Assembly: GCA_014904845.1 (NCBI GenBank)
Contig: MU119253.1
Location: 217,419 to 281,418 of the forward strand
Direction: 5' to 3'
DNA: 64,000 bases
Source: Acephala macrosclerotiorum
Taxonomy: Eukaryota > Ascomycota > Leotiomycetes > Helotiales > Mollisiaceae
The notes beneath the pieces are model-generated. The model was not told where the DNA came from. It saw only the letters and a list, made by a program, of their open reading frames with translations, and did not search any database. The first letter of the stretch is position 1; each line of letters opens with the position of its first letter. Of the stretch, positions 20,427-32,023 are shown one piece after another. Made by a program: the position numbers and the translations under genes.

Positions 20427-22623
20427 GTGTCTGCAATGTTTGCCATTATGTCGTTCTCTCATGGTCTCTTGGCAGTCGTTGCCTGTATTTCTTCCGTTTA
20501 TGCGCTACCTGCGGAATTGACTCGACGGCTAGACAATGGGCTCGCAATTACACCGCCGATGGGGTATGTCCTCTCCCAGAAACTTACATTTTGCCCTACT
20601 AACTATCGCAGATGGAATTCGTACAATCACTACTCCTGCGCACCGAACCAAAGTATTGTTCATTCGAATGCACAAGCATTGGTGGACCTAGGACTGAAAG
20701 CTCGAGGATACAGTTTTGCAACAGTTGATTGTGGATGGACTCTGCCAAATCGAACTGCGAATGGAAGTCTAACATGGAACCCCGATCGATTCCCAGATGG
20801 CTACTTTGCATTGGGGGACTTCATACATTCACTGGGCTTAGGGTTCGGTGTATACTCTGATGCAGGGATTCAAATGTGCATGACTGGAGAACCTGCTCAA
20901 GTTGGCGGATTATGTACGGAGAATGTCCCAAACTAAGATTCTCCATAACACGCTAATATATGCTTAGTCCACGAGACACAAGACGCGGAGACCTTTGCGT
21001 CCTGGGGAGCGGATCTTCTGAAATGTACGTTCTTTGATTAAGGAAGATTGCCATAGCTAATATGTCCAGACGATAACTGCTATTCCGAAGCTGCCGCTGG
21101 TTACCCAAATACAGATTATACGCCAGTCGTATCTCCATCTGGCCGCTATGCCAACATGACGGCCGCTCTCGCTTCTCTCAGCCGAAAAATCCTGTTCCAG
21201 ATCTGTGATTGGGGTGTAGACTTTCCTTCTGCATGGGCGCCGGCGCTTGGAAATACGTGGCGAATCACCAACGACATCATACCTGCCTATCGAACTATAC
21301 CTCGGATCCTGAATCAAGCAGCACCGCAGACTGATTTTGCTGGACCTGGGCATTGGTTGGATCTTGATATGCTTGAGGTTGGGAATAATATCTTCACAAT
21401 TCCGGAAGAGCAGACTCATTTCTCGCTATGGGCAATCTTGAAAAGCCCTTTGGTAATCGGAGCTGCTTTGAAGGATACTTATACGAGCATTGCTCAAGCT
21501 TCGCTGGATATTCTTATGAACGAGGATGTCATTGGGTACAACCAAGATAGTCTGGGTATTGCTGCAAGCTTCAAAAGGAGATGGACAGAAGAGGGGTATG
21601 AAGTTTGGGCAGGTCCATTGAGTGGCAGCAGAACCGTTGTAGCGCTGATCAATCTCGAGGACTCGGCGAGAGAGCTCACACTGAACTTTCCGGACGTTGG
21701 AATACAGAAAGCAGCATCGATCAAGGATATCTGGAACAACATTACCACGGAGAACGTCCTAACTTCGTACACCGCATCCGTCCAAGCTCACGGAACCATT
21801 CTTCTCGAACTTGGAGGCACAACTGCTGCAGGAACATTTTCTGCCAGCGACGCTACCACTTCTGGGTAAGATTCCTCCACTCAAATATCCCACCCGAAAC
21901 TAACCATCCAGGCAAACCACAACATTCACCAAAATCTATGGATCAACAACAAGCAACAATTACACCCTAACCATCAATTTCTCCTCCGCCACGGACGCAG
22001 CAAGCACAATCCATATCAACAGCACGCCTTACACTCTTCCCGCTGGCTCCTCAACCCTCACCGTTCCCATTTCGCTCGCGGCAGCAAACAACAATACCAT
22101 TTCAATAATCTCCCCAACTGCTCCCTCATCCCTCACAATCGCAAACCCACCACCGACTCTATACCCTTCAACCTCGTTCACCACCCTCGGCTCCTCCTCC
22201 CGCACAACTTGCTCAAGCGGTCTCTGCACCCCCGTAGGCTCAAAAATAGGCTACCTCTCCCCCACCGGCACCGCTGCCCTCAACCTAACATCCCCATCCA
22301 CCTCTCTCACCGGACCAAAATTCCTCAACATCTATTTCTGCAATAACGATATAGCGTTAAGCACTTCTTGGACCACAGGCACGAACACGAGGAATCTGAC
22401 CCTGACTGTTAATGGGGTTACGGAGAGGGTTGAGGTACCGTTGAGTGGGAGGAGTAGTGAGTTGTTCAGTCCGGGGCTTGGGTGGGAAGATACGGGTGTT
22501 TTTGGTGTTTTGACAGAGGGGTGGAAGGAGGGGGCGAATGAGGTTGTGGTGGGGAATGTTTATGGGAGTGAGGGGGTGGTTAATTATGGGGCGGATTTTG
22601 TGGGGTTGGAGGTCTTTTGGTGA
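20427..22623 (+). CDS. Secreted alpha-galactosidase, GH27
   Basis: Five exons: 20427-20563, 20612-20913, 20968-21024, 21070-21865 and 21912-22623. They give 667 residues in one frame. A signal peptide covers about residues 1-26 (ends SSVYA). The GH27 barrel starts LDNGLAITPPMGWNSYNHY, with the join across intron 1. The nucleophile Asp is in LLKYDNC, split by intron 3. The acid/base Asp is in DFAGPGHWLDLDMLEVGN. ICDWGVD is also present. After the C-terminal beta domain a Thr/Ser-rich linker leads to a carbohydrate-binding, CBM35-like beta sandwich of about 230 residues. The enzyme removes terminal alpha-galactose from plant galactomannan and raffinose-type sugars outside the cell. ATGs at 20436 and 20448 are alternative starts. 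No lesions. Confidence 0.9.
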
Positions 22624-23048
22624 GTGAGGAGGGAAGTGAATGGTATATGTGGAGTAGGTTGTGGGTGAGTAGTTTTTATTCATATTTTGCAGTCATATAT
22701 ATTTTGGTATTACAATACATATTGGATGGGTCATGTTCATCCTCGAGATAACCTAAACCAACACCTCCCCCCACCACCCCCAAAAATTCCATCCATTCCT
22801 TGACGCCTGATCCCATGCCTGATTCCTTCCATCCCAATATCTAAAATTCTTTCCTCCCAAGATCCGTTTTCTCCATTATTCCTCCCTCACGCCTTTCATC
22901 TCACTCTCATTCTCTTTCATGCCAACTCCTGTTTCCTCCCAGGATACTTGCTCAGCATTTCCACCTCCGCCTCGGCAACATCGTACCGTACTTTCCACTT
23001 CTTCAGCCTCTTTCCTTCTAACATTCTCATCCCGATGACTTCAGACCC
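22624..23048. other. Convergent spacer
   Basis: 3' ends of the galactosidase and of the small secreted protein gene face each other here. C/T-rich stretch, no gene. Confidence 0.45.
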
Positions 23049-23842
23049 TCAGTCACAGAAAAACAAAAAATTCTCATCACTACTATGCAACGTCCCCTGC
23101 ACCACAAAACTGCTCGTCGTACTCGTACTCTGCACCACCGCCACACTAATACTACTAGCCTGTACCGTTTGTGCTGCAGCTGAAGCAGAGACTACGACTG
23201 CGGCTGAGGTTGCAACTGATGCTACGGAGGCGGAGGCGCTGGATGAATGAGATGAGGAGGCGCCGGAGGCGGCTGCTGCTTCGCATTGTGCTTTTGATGA
23301 ATGTCAGCTTATCGGTTTATGATATTGATTTTGAAAAAGAGAGGGAGGAAAGGGGAAGAACGTACTCTGTTGTGTATCACACTGACCCACGGTCAACCCA
23401 TTAGCACTACCCCCATTCGCAACATCCGCACACGCATTATGCTGATCGTTACAACTCCTCGTCGCTGCGCTGTCGAAATCTGTAAATGTGTTTGTTCCCA
23501 CGGCGAAGGGGCGCGTGGAATCGCCTGTTGAGGTTACGGGCTCTGCGGCGGCGCCTCCAAGGGCGCTTGAGAATGCCTTTGGGTCGTTAGAAAGAGAAGA
23601 TGGGAGGGAGGGGTGGGAGAGAAGGGAGAAAGGGCGATGTGAGAGGGGGAGAGGAGTGGGAGAGGGAAGTAATGAGAGGGGATAGGTACGAAGAGGTTGG
23701 TGGAGGAAGCTGCAGCTACGGCGCTGGCTCGTGGTCGCAGGAGGCCGGGGAAATCGATTATCATGTCGCCTGGATTTGCTGCTACCATTTTGAGCATGCC
23801 GAGTGCTGCTATCGCGACAGCAGTTTTTATGGATAGCTTCAT
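23049..23842 (-). CDS. Small secreted cysteine-containing protein (effector-like)
   Basis: Three exons: 23842-23690, 23576-23366 and 23290-23049, giving 201 residues. It starts MKLSIKTAVAIAALGMLKMVAA, a good signal peptide. The mature protein has an Ala/Ser-rich lead, a conserved-looking core FAVGTNTFTDFDSAATRSC followed by a second, NACADVANGG, element and a CDTQQTQC segment across intron 2, then a Ser/Ala-rich tail ending NFLFFCD. Proteins with this Cys spacing and a 'FDFFC'-like end are common secreted proteins of ascomycetes. The function is not known. The 113-bp first intron is longer than its neighbours. Three-exon structure inferred by eye. Confidence 0.7.
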
Positions 23843-25033
23843 CTTGAATATCTTCCTCTCTTCGATGGATCGTCTTGGATGAGGGCTGCGTGGTGCCGTT
23901 GGGATCTTGTTCCCCACAATTGATCGCAGGTATGCAAACAGCAAGGAAACAAATAGTGGAAATGCAATCTCAATCCCTCAACGCCTCGCGGAGAAAATTC
24001 GAAAGTATCGTAAGATTAAAAGAAGATAGTAACAGGAGTTTAACTTCGTAGACTGAGATCTTGACATCTCGAGATTGAGTTCAGGCGACAGACACTCGGG
24101 CTCACCCATCTTGGTCGTGGTGCAGCGATCTTGAAACGCGACCCCTTCGAGCCTCAAACCGTGATGCTACAATGGCAATTTATGCGCCGCGCTCCTTTTT
24201 GACTCTCCCCGAAGATTCCCCATTCACTCGAATAGAGATCTCCTTCAGGAAAGAGTGTCGAAGGGGAAATGGGAGAAAGATGCAGGAGGATAGAGACGAG
24301 GGTTGTGATGGCGGTTGGAAGAATGTGTTTGTTGGGGTTTGGATGAACGAACGGTTTTGGAACTCGAATCCAATCGAGTGCCGAGGATTTCCCATTTCGA
24401 TTTTCTGGTGTTAAATGGAAATCTGACTGGAGAAAAATAAAGAAATAGCTCCGGTAGTGGCTGCGGGTAAGTACAGCATGCAAGTCATCTATTCGTTGAG
24501 CGTATGGATGAAATGCTGATGGAGGTAGCACGGAATCGGGAGTCAGCCGAACCGATCGGGTCGAGCGATTTCGATGAAAAGTTAGAAGGCTTTTACTATT
24601 AATATATCTAGCGGAAACCAATATATTTGATAACGGGTGATGTGGCCTGTCTAGTGGGGAAGTTTGAGGGGTTAAACCTCGAAGCATCAATGTTTCCATT
24701 TCATTTTTGAATATTGGGATCGAGGCACAACAGGAAAACGTCTCGTCAAGGAGGTTTTTATGTATTAAGCTACAGACAGTATTCGTAAACAATATTGCAT
24801 ACGTTGCAACGTAGTATTCCGCTCTCGCTCTCCCATCCTTCAGTCAAATTGTGAAAGGAAACGAAAAAGTAACTCTGCGCCATTCTAATGCAAATGCGTT
24901 CAGATTCCAATCCTGAAATCGAACATGAGTATCTCACCCATCTCTCCTATGGCACGTATGCAAGTCGACCGCTAGAAAAACACAAAGAAACAAAGATTAA
25001 AATCATATTCTCAACTCCTCTAAAACGTATGCT
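23843..25033. other. Intergenic, one unsupported long ORF
   Basis: A 212-codon minus ORF at 24154-24792 has no recognisable motif, signal or intron and I do not call it. Nothing else. Confidence 0.4.
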
Positions 25034-25900
25034 TTAAAAGTTCGATGAAGCATTAACGTTCTGTCTCGCCGGGTTATGATAATTCTCCAACGTGCTCTGG
25101 AAAGGATTTGGTTGTCCAGCCGCAGAAATACTGTTGTTCTTCTCGTGTCCATGTCCTGCACTGCCAGCCCTGAAGCCCATCAATCCATCATCGTCATCTT
25201 GTTCCTTCTTGCGGCCCCAGATTCTCCATGCTACGACGAATAGGCCAGCGAGGATGGCTGCTCCGCCAATGCCGACGACGACACCGATGACGGTGTTCTT
25301 GGTCTTGGTGCTCATGCCAGATGAAGAGGAGGTGCTGTCGCTAGAGAGAGCAGCGGTTCCAGTTGATATAGTAGCGCCGATGGTGGTAGAAGAGGATACG
25401 GAGGTGACGAGTGAACCGGAAACGGTCATGACCGAGGTGATGAGGTCAACGCTTGTGTAAGATGAGGTGGAGGTCACCAAGGTCGATGAACTCGGCTCTG
25501 GGGTGGAGGTGGAGGTCTTCGAGTCCGAGGTTGTCTTCGCCGCTGGTGTGCTTGTACTGCTCGATGGGGGTGTAGAAGTCGATGATGCCGGGGGGGTAGA
25601 ACTTGGCTCTGTTGATGAAGGGGTACTGCTGGGAATGCTGCTCGGGCTCGCAGATGAAGAGGTTTGGGAGGTAGGTGTAGAAGATGGCGTCGAAGAGGCC
25701 GGTGTAGATGAAGGCGTATTGCTCGTTGTCGACGCAGCACTGTTTGTATTCGACGCGCTTGAGTTGGTTGTCGAGTCCGACACGGCCTTCTTGCCAATGT
25801 CCTGCCTGCCAAAGATGTTGACATCGAACCAGCTGGCCTGCGCAATGGCAAGGAAGATGGTGATGACCGCGAACAGTCGTAATTGCCGTCGTGAAAACAT
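25034..25900 (-). CDS. Mid2/WSC-like cell-surface sensor, Ser/Thr-rich, single-pass
   Basis: Single exon of 288 residues from ATG 25900 (MFSRRQLRLFAVI); upstream in-frame codons look like UTR. A signal peptide at 1-24 (ends AQA) is followed by a 170-residue Ser/Thr/Pro-rich stalk that would be heavily O-mannosylated. One transmembrane helix follows, VIGVVVGIGGAAILAGLFVV. Next come a basic stop-transfer (WGRKKE), an acidic DDDD and a short cytoplasmic tail with NPF. This layout is that of the Mid2/Wsc class that reports wall stress to Rho1 signalling. No Cys-rich WSC domain is present, so Mid2-like is the better label. The long Ser/Thr ORF on the opposite strand is a shadow. Confidence 0.75.
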   Translation of the reverse strand: MFSRRQLRLFAVITIFLAIAQASWFDVNIFGRQDIGKKAVSDSTTNSSASNTNSAASTTSNTPSSTPASSTPSSTPTSQTSSSASPSSIPSSTPSSTEPSSTPPASSTSTPPSSSTSTPAAKTTSDSKTSTSTPEPSSSTLVTSTSSYTSVDLITSVMTVSGSLVTSVSSSTTIGATISTGTAALSSDSTSSSSGMSTKTKNTVIGVVVGIGGAAILAGLFVVAWRIWGRKKEQDDDDGLMGFRAGSAGHGHEKNNSISAAGQPNPFQSTLENYHNPARQNVNASSNF

Positions 25901-26477
25901 CGTTGACGGTGTGGTGTTGAAGTTGGAAAGGAGAAGGGAATGTGGTGTCCCCTCGTATTTGATGTGACCAGGTGCGACAGATATATTACCTCTCGCTCGT
26001 GTGGCTGTGCAGATGTTTTCGTTATAATGGTATGCGAGTATCGGTGAAGCGAATGAAGTCGGAAGTCGATAAAGTTGTCCTGAACGAATGGATGGGTAAA
26101 ATAAAAGGGTCGTGAGTCGAAGAGAAGTTGGAAGTTGGAAGTTGATCGTGTGTTTGTAGATTCCAGGGAGAAGCCCAGATCGGTGTCGGCCACTTTGCGA
26201 AGATTTCAGAGTTACGCTTAGCGACACTACGGCAGCCTGAAAATAGCTCTTAGTGCCCGATTAGGATGAACATTGACAGGCGGCCAGCTCAAAATGTGCA
26301 TAAGCCCAGGCACATTTCTGCACAACTAGAACTGATGGAGAATAGGAATAGTTATCTGCATCGCGAGAACGTCCATAAAGTCAGACAATTCTAGAAGTAC
26401 ACTCCTGCTCCAATTTAAAGAGGTTATTCACGATAACCTTCAACTTCTGTCTCACTTGGAATAATCTCGTATTACCG
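25901..26477. other. Upstream region of the Mid2-like gene
   Basis: No further gene supported. Confidence 0.4.
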
Positions 26478-27020
26478 TCAACGATCAACGGCGGATCTTT
26501 GCGACTCCATTCGCCTCGCAGCTCGTCTCTTCTTCATGTCTCCTCTTTTTCTCGTATCACGGTCTTGTCCGCCCTCCTTCACACCAATCAACACCGCCTC
26601 AGTAGCACGGCAGTCAGAAAATGAAACCTGACAGCACCAAGCTCGCGCACCCTCCTCCGGATCGTCCGAACATAGGCTCAAAGTTCTCAGACGTGACATG
26701 AACTGGTCACTCGTACTTAAAGTCCTGTCGATCTTCCTTATGCATAAAGCAAGGGACATGGAACAAGAAACATGCCCTGACAAATGACGTCGAAGATCAT
26801 CGATTGCATAAGGATATACTTGGTTCTTGCAGCATTCCCTATCAGGATTCATTCCCATGCAGAGAGATGGACGTGTTCGTTTGATGGTCTGCGAGGTGTC
26901 AAGATGCGGAAAAGGGACGCGTTCGGATGCTGAAGGCATAAGAGCTCGAGATATCTTTATCTGACCGAGTTTAACCTGGGAGATCTGTCGGATGATCTTT
27001 GGAACCGATGACTTGCTCAA
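26478..27020 (-). CDS. Hypothetical protein with a C2H2-like Cys/His cluster
   Basis: A 180-codon uninterrupted frame. Near residues 54-82 it reads CMGMNPDRECC...DDLRRHLSGH, compatible with one zinc finger, though the spacing is loose. The C-terminal 40 residues are very basic (RKRGDMKKRRAARR). No family recognised and no paralogue in the window. It could be a real small nuclear protein or a chance ORF. Confidence 0.35.
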   Translation of the reverse strand: MSKSSVPKIIRQISQVKLGQIKISRALMPSASERVPFPHLDTSQTIKRTRPSLCMGMNPDRECCKNQVYPYAIDDLRRHLSGHVSCSMSLALCIRKIDRTLSTSDQFMSRLRTLSLCSDDPEEGARAWCCQVSFSDCRATEAVLIGVKEGGQDRDTRKRGDMKKRRAARRMESQRSAVDR

Positions 27021-28095
27021 AATGGCCCAAAGAAAATCTGCTTAGTTGCTGTGAAGATATACTATCACGTGACTATCAGCTGATGCTCTCCATGAAACTG
27101 AGTTTGATGACGTGGTGGAGGATTATCTAGGAGAGCAGAGTGTTCCAAGTGCGGAGATTATTGCAACATGCAGAAATTAGGAGTTCGGATGAACTTCACC
27201 GACAGTCCAAGTCGAAACTGTATGGTCGAGCTTCATGACTCGATGCTCGAGACATTCTCTCACAGTATGAGAGCACAAAGTAGACCCGATCATCCTGAGT
27301 TCATTTCCTTTCTAGTCCTTCTTTATGCTTGAGCTTACTTTGCTGTCACTTTCACACAAGGGACTAAGGCGGCTTCTCCGGATTCTGCAACTTATAGGTG
27401 CGGATTGCCTGACAGCACTTCATCTCATCCGCCTCTCCGACTTCTGCAGGTAGTGTCATTGTTTCAACTCACAGTTGCGCACATTTTGGATGAGATTTTC
27501 GTTCTTGTTGCGCTCCATTCTTTTCCTCGTCTTCCTCCTCTCCGCCACTTTCTTCCGCCCTTTAAGCGGAGCGGAAATCCCCACCAAGATCCAGTCACCA
27601 AAATCTTACTACCATACAAGCCCAAAAGTTGGACCGAGATTCTAGTCCACCTCTCAGAACAGCCACAGCCAAGCTCGATAGTTCAGCACGACAACCATCT
27701 AGCCAATGTTGACATCTTCTTCGCGTCTTCTAGTGTTCTTTAGTATGACGTCTCAACAAGAGTTGAGATTGTATGTGATATGTATGCCGATGTACCAAGA
27801 AGTCTAATACATTTTGAGAGCAACATTTGTTGTTTTCATTAGGTCTTTTCTCTTGCTCGCGTGCGTAGCATGGCAATTGGCTTTCAACATCTCGGAGGAC
27901 AAGAACTTCAGTGACGATGTTCAAGACAAAAATAAGGGGAACCCATGGGGTCGGTGGCGGGAGTTTCTTGTCCCAGATGTCTGGGGTGAGGGTAGTGCAT
28001 GGCTCGAATTGAGGTACGAGGTGATATAAAGGGACTTCCTTGAAACATTGAAGGAATCAGCAACACTTCTGTCTTCTCAAGCTTTTATTACCACA
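27021..28095. other. Intergenic, promoter side of the transporter
   Basis: ORFs at 27405-27743 and 27814-28029 have no features. A TATAAA lies at 28025-28030. Confidence 0.4.
28025..28030 (+). promoter_or_regulatory. TATA box (TATAAA) of the sugar transporter
   Basis: About 70 bp before codon 28096, where the conserved reading begins. Confidence 0.5.
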
Positions 28096-30075
28096 ATAGA
28101 CGGAACCCAACGATCTGCAGATTCCCTGTCCAATTCTGGGACAGCAGTCAACAATGCTCCAGCGACAGCTCAACCTCCCAGCACTGCACGAATCGAGAAA
28201 GGAACCTACGATAACTCCAAAATTCCTTTTCTCCTGATGCGCACCTTCTTCATGTGCATCCTCGTGAGAATGGGAGGTATCTGCTTCGGCTATGACACCG
28301 GACAAGTGACCATCGACACCTTACCTCTCCCCTCGACATCTAACATCCAGCAGATCAGTGGATTCCTCAAAATGCAAAACTTTCTCTACCAGTTCGCAGA
28401 TGACAGACCACCCGTCTACGAGTTCACATGGAGACGTTCAGGCTTAATAGTCGGCATTGTAAATTCCCTTTCTCTCCCATCCCTACCACTTCCTAACTCA
28501 CACACCAGCTCTCCGTCGGCACGCTCTTTGGTGCTCTAATCTTAACACCTATTGCCGACCACCATCTTATCGGCCGTCGACTCAGAATCTGTTTCTGGTG
28601 CATCATCTTCATGGTTGAGAATATCGTCCAAATAGCAGCGACTTACCCTAAATGGTATGAGATGATGGTTGGGTACGTCTCTTCCCCTTTCTCCCTCCCC
28701 CCCCTTTTCCCCCATTGATATACTAATGTAAAATTGCAGACGCATCATATCCGGTTTCGCTATCGGAGGTCTTTTTGTTCTGGTACCTATGCATCAAGAC
28801 GAATCCTCACCAGCACACATCCGTGGCGCTATCGTCTACTATTACCAGCTGTTCATCACAATCGGCATTCTTCTTGCTAATTTGATTAATTTTAGCACTG
28901 AATCCCAGACCTCCACGGATTCCTGGCGTATCCCGCTCGGGATCGGTTTTTTATGGGCCATAATTCTCTGTTTGGGCATTTCATTTTTTCCTGAAACTCA
29001 GAGGTTCGATTTCCGAAATGGTAAAATTGAAGCCGCTTTTCACGGGGTTTCCGAGAATCATCGTGTGATGAAGGAGCAACTGGTTGAGCTGCAGGAAAAG
29101 CTAGCTGCGGAAGATCAAGGTGCGAGATGGCATGAAGTGTTCACTGGGCCGAGGATGCGATATCGAATCTTGTTGGGCATTTGGATCCAAGCTTTTCAGC
29201 TGTTGACGGGGACGGATTATTTTTTCTAGTAAGTTTCCCCTTTTCTCCCCTCTCATATACAAAATCACAACCTAATAGCATAAGAGTTACGGAACAACAA
29301 TCTTCTCCTCTGTTGGAGTCCCTAACTCCTTCATAACTCGAATAATACTCGGCTCCGTAAACGTCCTCTGCACCTTCCCCGGTCTTTGGATGATCGAGAA
29401 ATGGAGTCGCCGCTCCTGTCTCACCTTCGGCGCTTTGTGGCAATGTATGTGTTTCCTCGTCTTCGCTTCTCTTGAGCATTTTAGACTGCGAGAGGGGGGA
29501 GAGGAGAATCAGACGGTGGGGTATGTGATGATTGTTTTTGCTAGCTTGTTTATTGCTAGTTTTGCAAGTACTTGGTGAGTGCTTCTTTCCTGGAGATTTG
29601 ATGATAAGTGTGGGGTGAGGCTGATGAGAATAGAGGTCCGATGGCTTGGGCCTGTGTTGCGGAGATGTATCCGGGACGGTATAGAAGTAAAAGTATCGCG
29701 TTTTGTAGTGCTTCGAACTGGGTACGTCATTCATTCCCTCTCCTTCCCTTCCCTTCCCTCCTCTCCCTTCCCACTTCCATTTATCCGCCGCAATGCTCAC
29801 AGGTTTAAAGCTGTTCAACTTCTACCTCGCCTTCCTCACACCCCTCAGAACAGACCAAATCGGCTTCGCATACGGCTATATCTTTGCAGGTTGCAACTTG
29901 GCTGCTGCGTTTATGATTTATTTTTTCCTCGTGGAGAGTAATGGGAAGACGTTGGAGGAGATTGATACTATGTATTTGATGCATGTTCCTCCGTAAGTGC
30001 TTAGTTTCCTAAAGTTAGGTAAGGGTAAGGGAACCGTGGCTAATGATATTTAGGAGACAAAGTAGCAAATTCTAA
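28096..30075 (+). pseudogene. MFS sugar (hexose-type) transporter, probably damaged
   Basis: Exons 28096-28305, 28354-28458, 28509-28672, 28740-29228, 29287-29574, 29634/5-29721, 29811-29992 and 30054-30075 give a 12-helix sugar porter. Key motifs are FGYDTGQ|ISGFL, GRRLR, PETQRF, QLLTGTDYFF|YYGT, GPMAWACVAEMYPGRYRSKS, NWLFNFYLAFLTP and the end DTMYLMHVPPRQSSKF. Two faults are visible. The conserved reading has no ATG where the protein should begin: codon 28096 is ATA (the ORF first meets ATG at 28237, just before helix 1). At the 29575 intron the Trp codon split TG|G is read TG|A with the best acceptor (after 29633), and the alternative acceptor shifts the frame. Either use of 28237 and another splice rescues it, or it is a recent pseudogene. 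Confidence 0.7.
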
Positions 30076-30459
30076 TTTCCTGTTGGAGAGGATCTCGTTA
30101 TTGCCGATAGTCTTGTGAGAAAGGGGGGAATGTCGATTACTGGTGCTGGGGAGAAGTCGGTTGAGGTGAAGGAGGTGCAATGTTCGTGGAGAGACGGAAT
30201 TGAGCACGAGAATATCCCTTAAACTCGTCAATCTTTCTGGAGCAGTCAATTCGGAGAATACATGTAAAAATAAATTATATCAAGACGAGTAACAGGGGAC
30301 TTCCATCGGACTTTCGTTCATGGTAATCTTCATTTCACGTGATTCATTCATGTCTCACCTCCGCATCCTTAGCACTTCCCTCACTCACCCTTCTTCTCAT
30401 TTTCACTCATTCTCTCCCCCATTTGGTACACTCTCGACTTCACCTCCGTCACATCCCCC
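30076..30459. other. Intergenic, nothing recognised
   Basis: Short spacer with a CT-rich run before the GNAT start. Confidence 0.4.
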
Positions 30460-31194
30460 ATGATGACAACTGCAACCCCACGGTTCACAATCCTTCCCGT
30501 AGATCTCGCAACTGATTATACCACTTTCATCTCCATCTCCCTAGAGGCCTTCAAATCTAACCCTTTACATTATTTGACTTTCCGCACTTCCGCCCAGATT
30601 CCAGAGGATGTAGTTTTCAATTTTCATCCCAAGACAAGGATCGAGCTACTGGGTGAAGGCAGTGCGGTTCAGACCTTCAAGGTTGTGGACAACTTACCCG
30701 ACGATGGAGAGCAAGGAAAGATCGTCGGTTTCGTGAGTTGGGTTTTTGAGTCTAGCTGGCCGAAGGTACGCCAGGGCGTGAAAGAGCCTGAAGGAGTGGA
30801 TAAGAGGTTTGTGAATGCTTTTCGGGAGAAGATGGGAGAGTTGGTGAAGGAACATTAGGATATATCATCAGACGCCATAGGTACCCCTCCTCTTCCCTTC
30901 CCCATCCCCTTTCCCCTTTCCCCTTCCCTCTTCACAAGCTAACGCACAACAGAGCTCCACTTGGTGAGAGTCCTCCCCTCATATCAAGGCAAAGGTCTCG
31001 GCTCTGTCCTCCTAAACTGGCGCATCTCAGGGGCTCGTCGCCAAAACAAAAAAGTCTTCCTAACGGCTAGTCCTCAAGGCAGAGGATTGTACTTGAAATG
31101 GGGATTCAAGGTGTTGGGGGAGGTGAGGTTGTCGCTGAGGGAGTTTATGGATGAGGAGGAGTGGGAGAGTTGGAGAGGAAGAGGAATGAGGTAG
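30460..31194 (+). pseudogene. GNAT N-acetyltransferase with an in-frame TAG
   Basis: Exon 1 is 30460-30880 and exon 2 is 30953-31194 (intron 72 bp, GCTAAC branch). The acetyl-CoA loop is clear in exon 2 as LHLVRVLPSYQGKGLGSVLLNW, with RGLYLKWGFKVLGEV after it, as in the GNAT fold. Exon 1 supplies the N-terminal strands. The only fault is TAG at 30856-30858, between ...MGELVKEH and DISSDAIE; the frame is otherwise open to the splice donor. TGG (or CAG) to TAG is a single RIP-type change. The lesion would remove the whole CoA site. Sequencing error or rare readthrough are the alternatives. Confidence 0.75.
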
Positions 31195-32023
31195 AGAGAG
31201 GGAAGGAAAGGGTTTATGTGCAGAGTGTGATGGTTTGGGATCCTAATGATGGGGGAAAAGGCGGGAATCGATGAGATAGAAAGGTGGCGGGAGGGGGAGA
31301 TGGGGAACTTAATGTCCTAGATTTACTAGGACTTTGAGGTCATAAAGCAGGTTACCTAGGTACTCGCCCGCATAAGAAGCTTTCAAGCATCAAGAATAGA
31401 CGTTTAGCAGAGAAAGAGATCGAAAGGATGTCCGACTACTCAAACCTGCATAGACGTCCGTTGAGCAGCTGCTAGTCATCGGTGGAACGTGCTTCCCAGT
31501 GTCCCATTCTTTTGGGCTGACAATTTGGAGGTGAATGTGCTAAACTTGTGAGTTCAAGAGCAGGGACATTGGCCTGATTAGAACTTTCTCTGCATGCCAA
31601 AGTCAGGCATCAAAGGCTACGAGAGCACGAAAGAAAGATGCCAAGAATCCCACTAACGCCACTCAGCGAAAGGACTAATGCTCAGGTCCTAGCTAAGCAA
31701 TATCACCCGCCAGCTGAGGAGGGGCCATTTCGCCTGGAAGGATACTTGAGCCTTGCTTCAAAGCACGTCCCATATTAGAATATTTTGTTGCTAAGAATAC
31801 AGCTTCCCAAGTGTTAACTATGTCGTACATCGCCCTTCGTCCGCCAGGAATTTGATCATATCCAAATTGACATTTGCATAAAAAACTTCTCCTTTTGTTT
31901 CTCCCCATCGGCTTGAATTTCCCAGCCTTGCCTAGACTTTCTCGGAGCCAAATTGACCGCAGTACCCAAGCTCATCTTTGCCCTCCCGAATGTCCACGCC
32001 AAGATGGGATGCTGGGACGTTGT
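31195..32023. other. Intergenic, nothing recognised
   Basis: The ORFs here lack features. Confidence 0.4.

Noticed and set aside
24154..24792. 212-codon minus-strand ORF
   Set aside because: No motif, signal, homologue pattern or intron; composition is mixed. A chance ORF is more likely.
25474..26193. 239-codon minus-strand ORF rich in Arg/His/Pro
   Set aside because: Shadow of the Ser/Thr-rich repeat region of the Mid2-like gene in another frame.
29608..29808. Plus ORF starting MWGEADENRG
   Set aside because: This is exon 6 of the transporter with int ronic sequence at both ends, not a separate gene.
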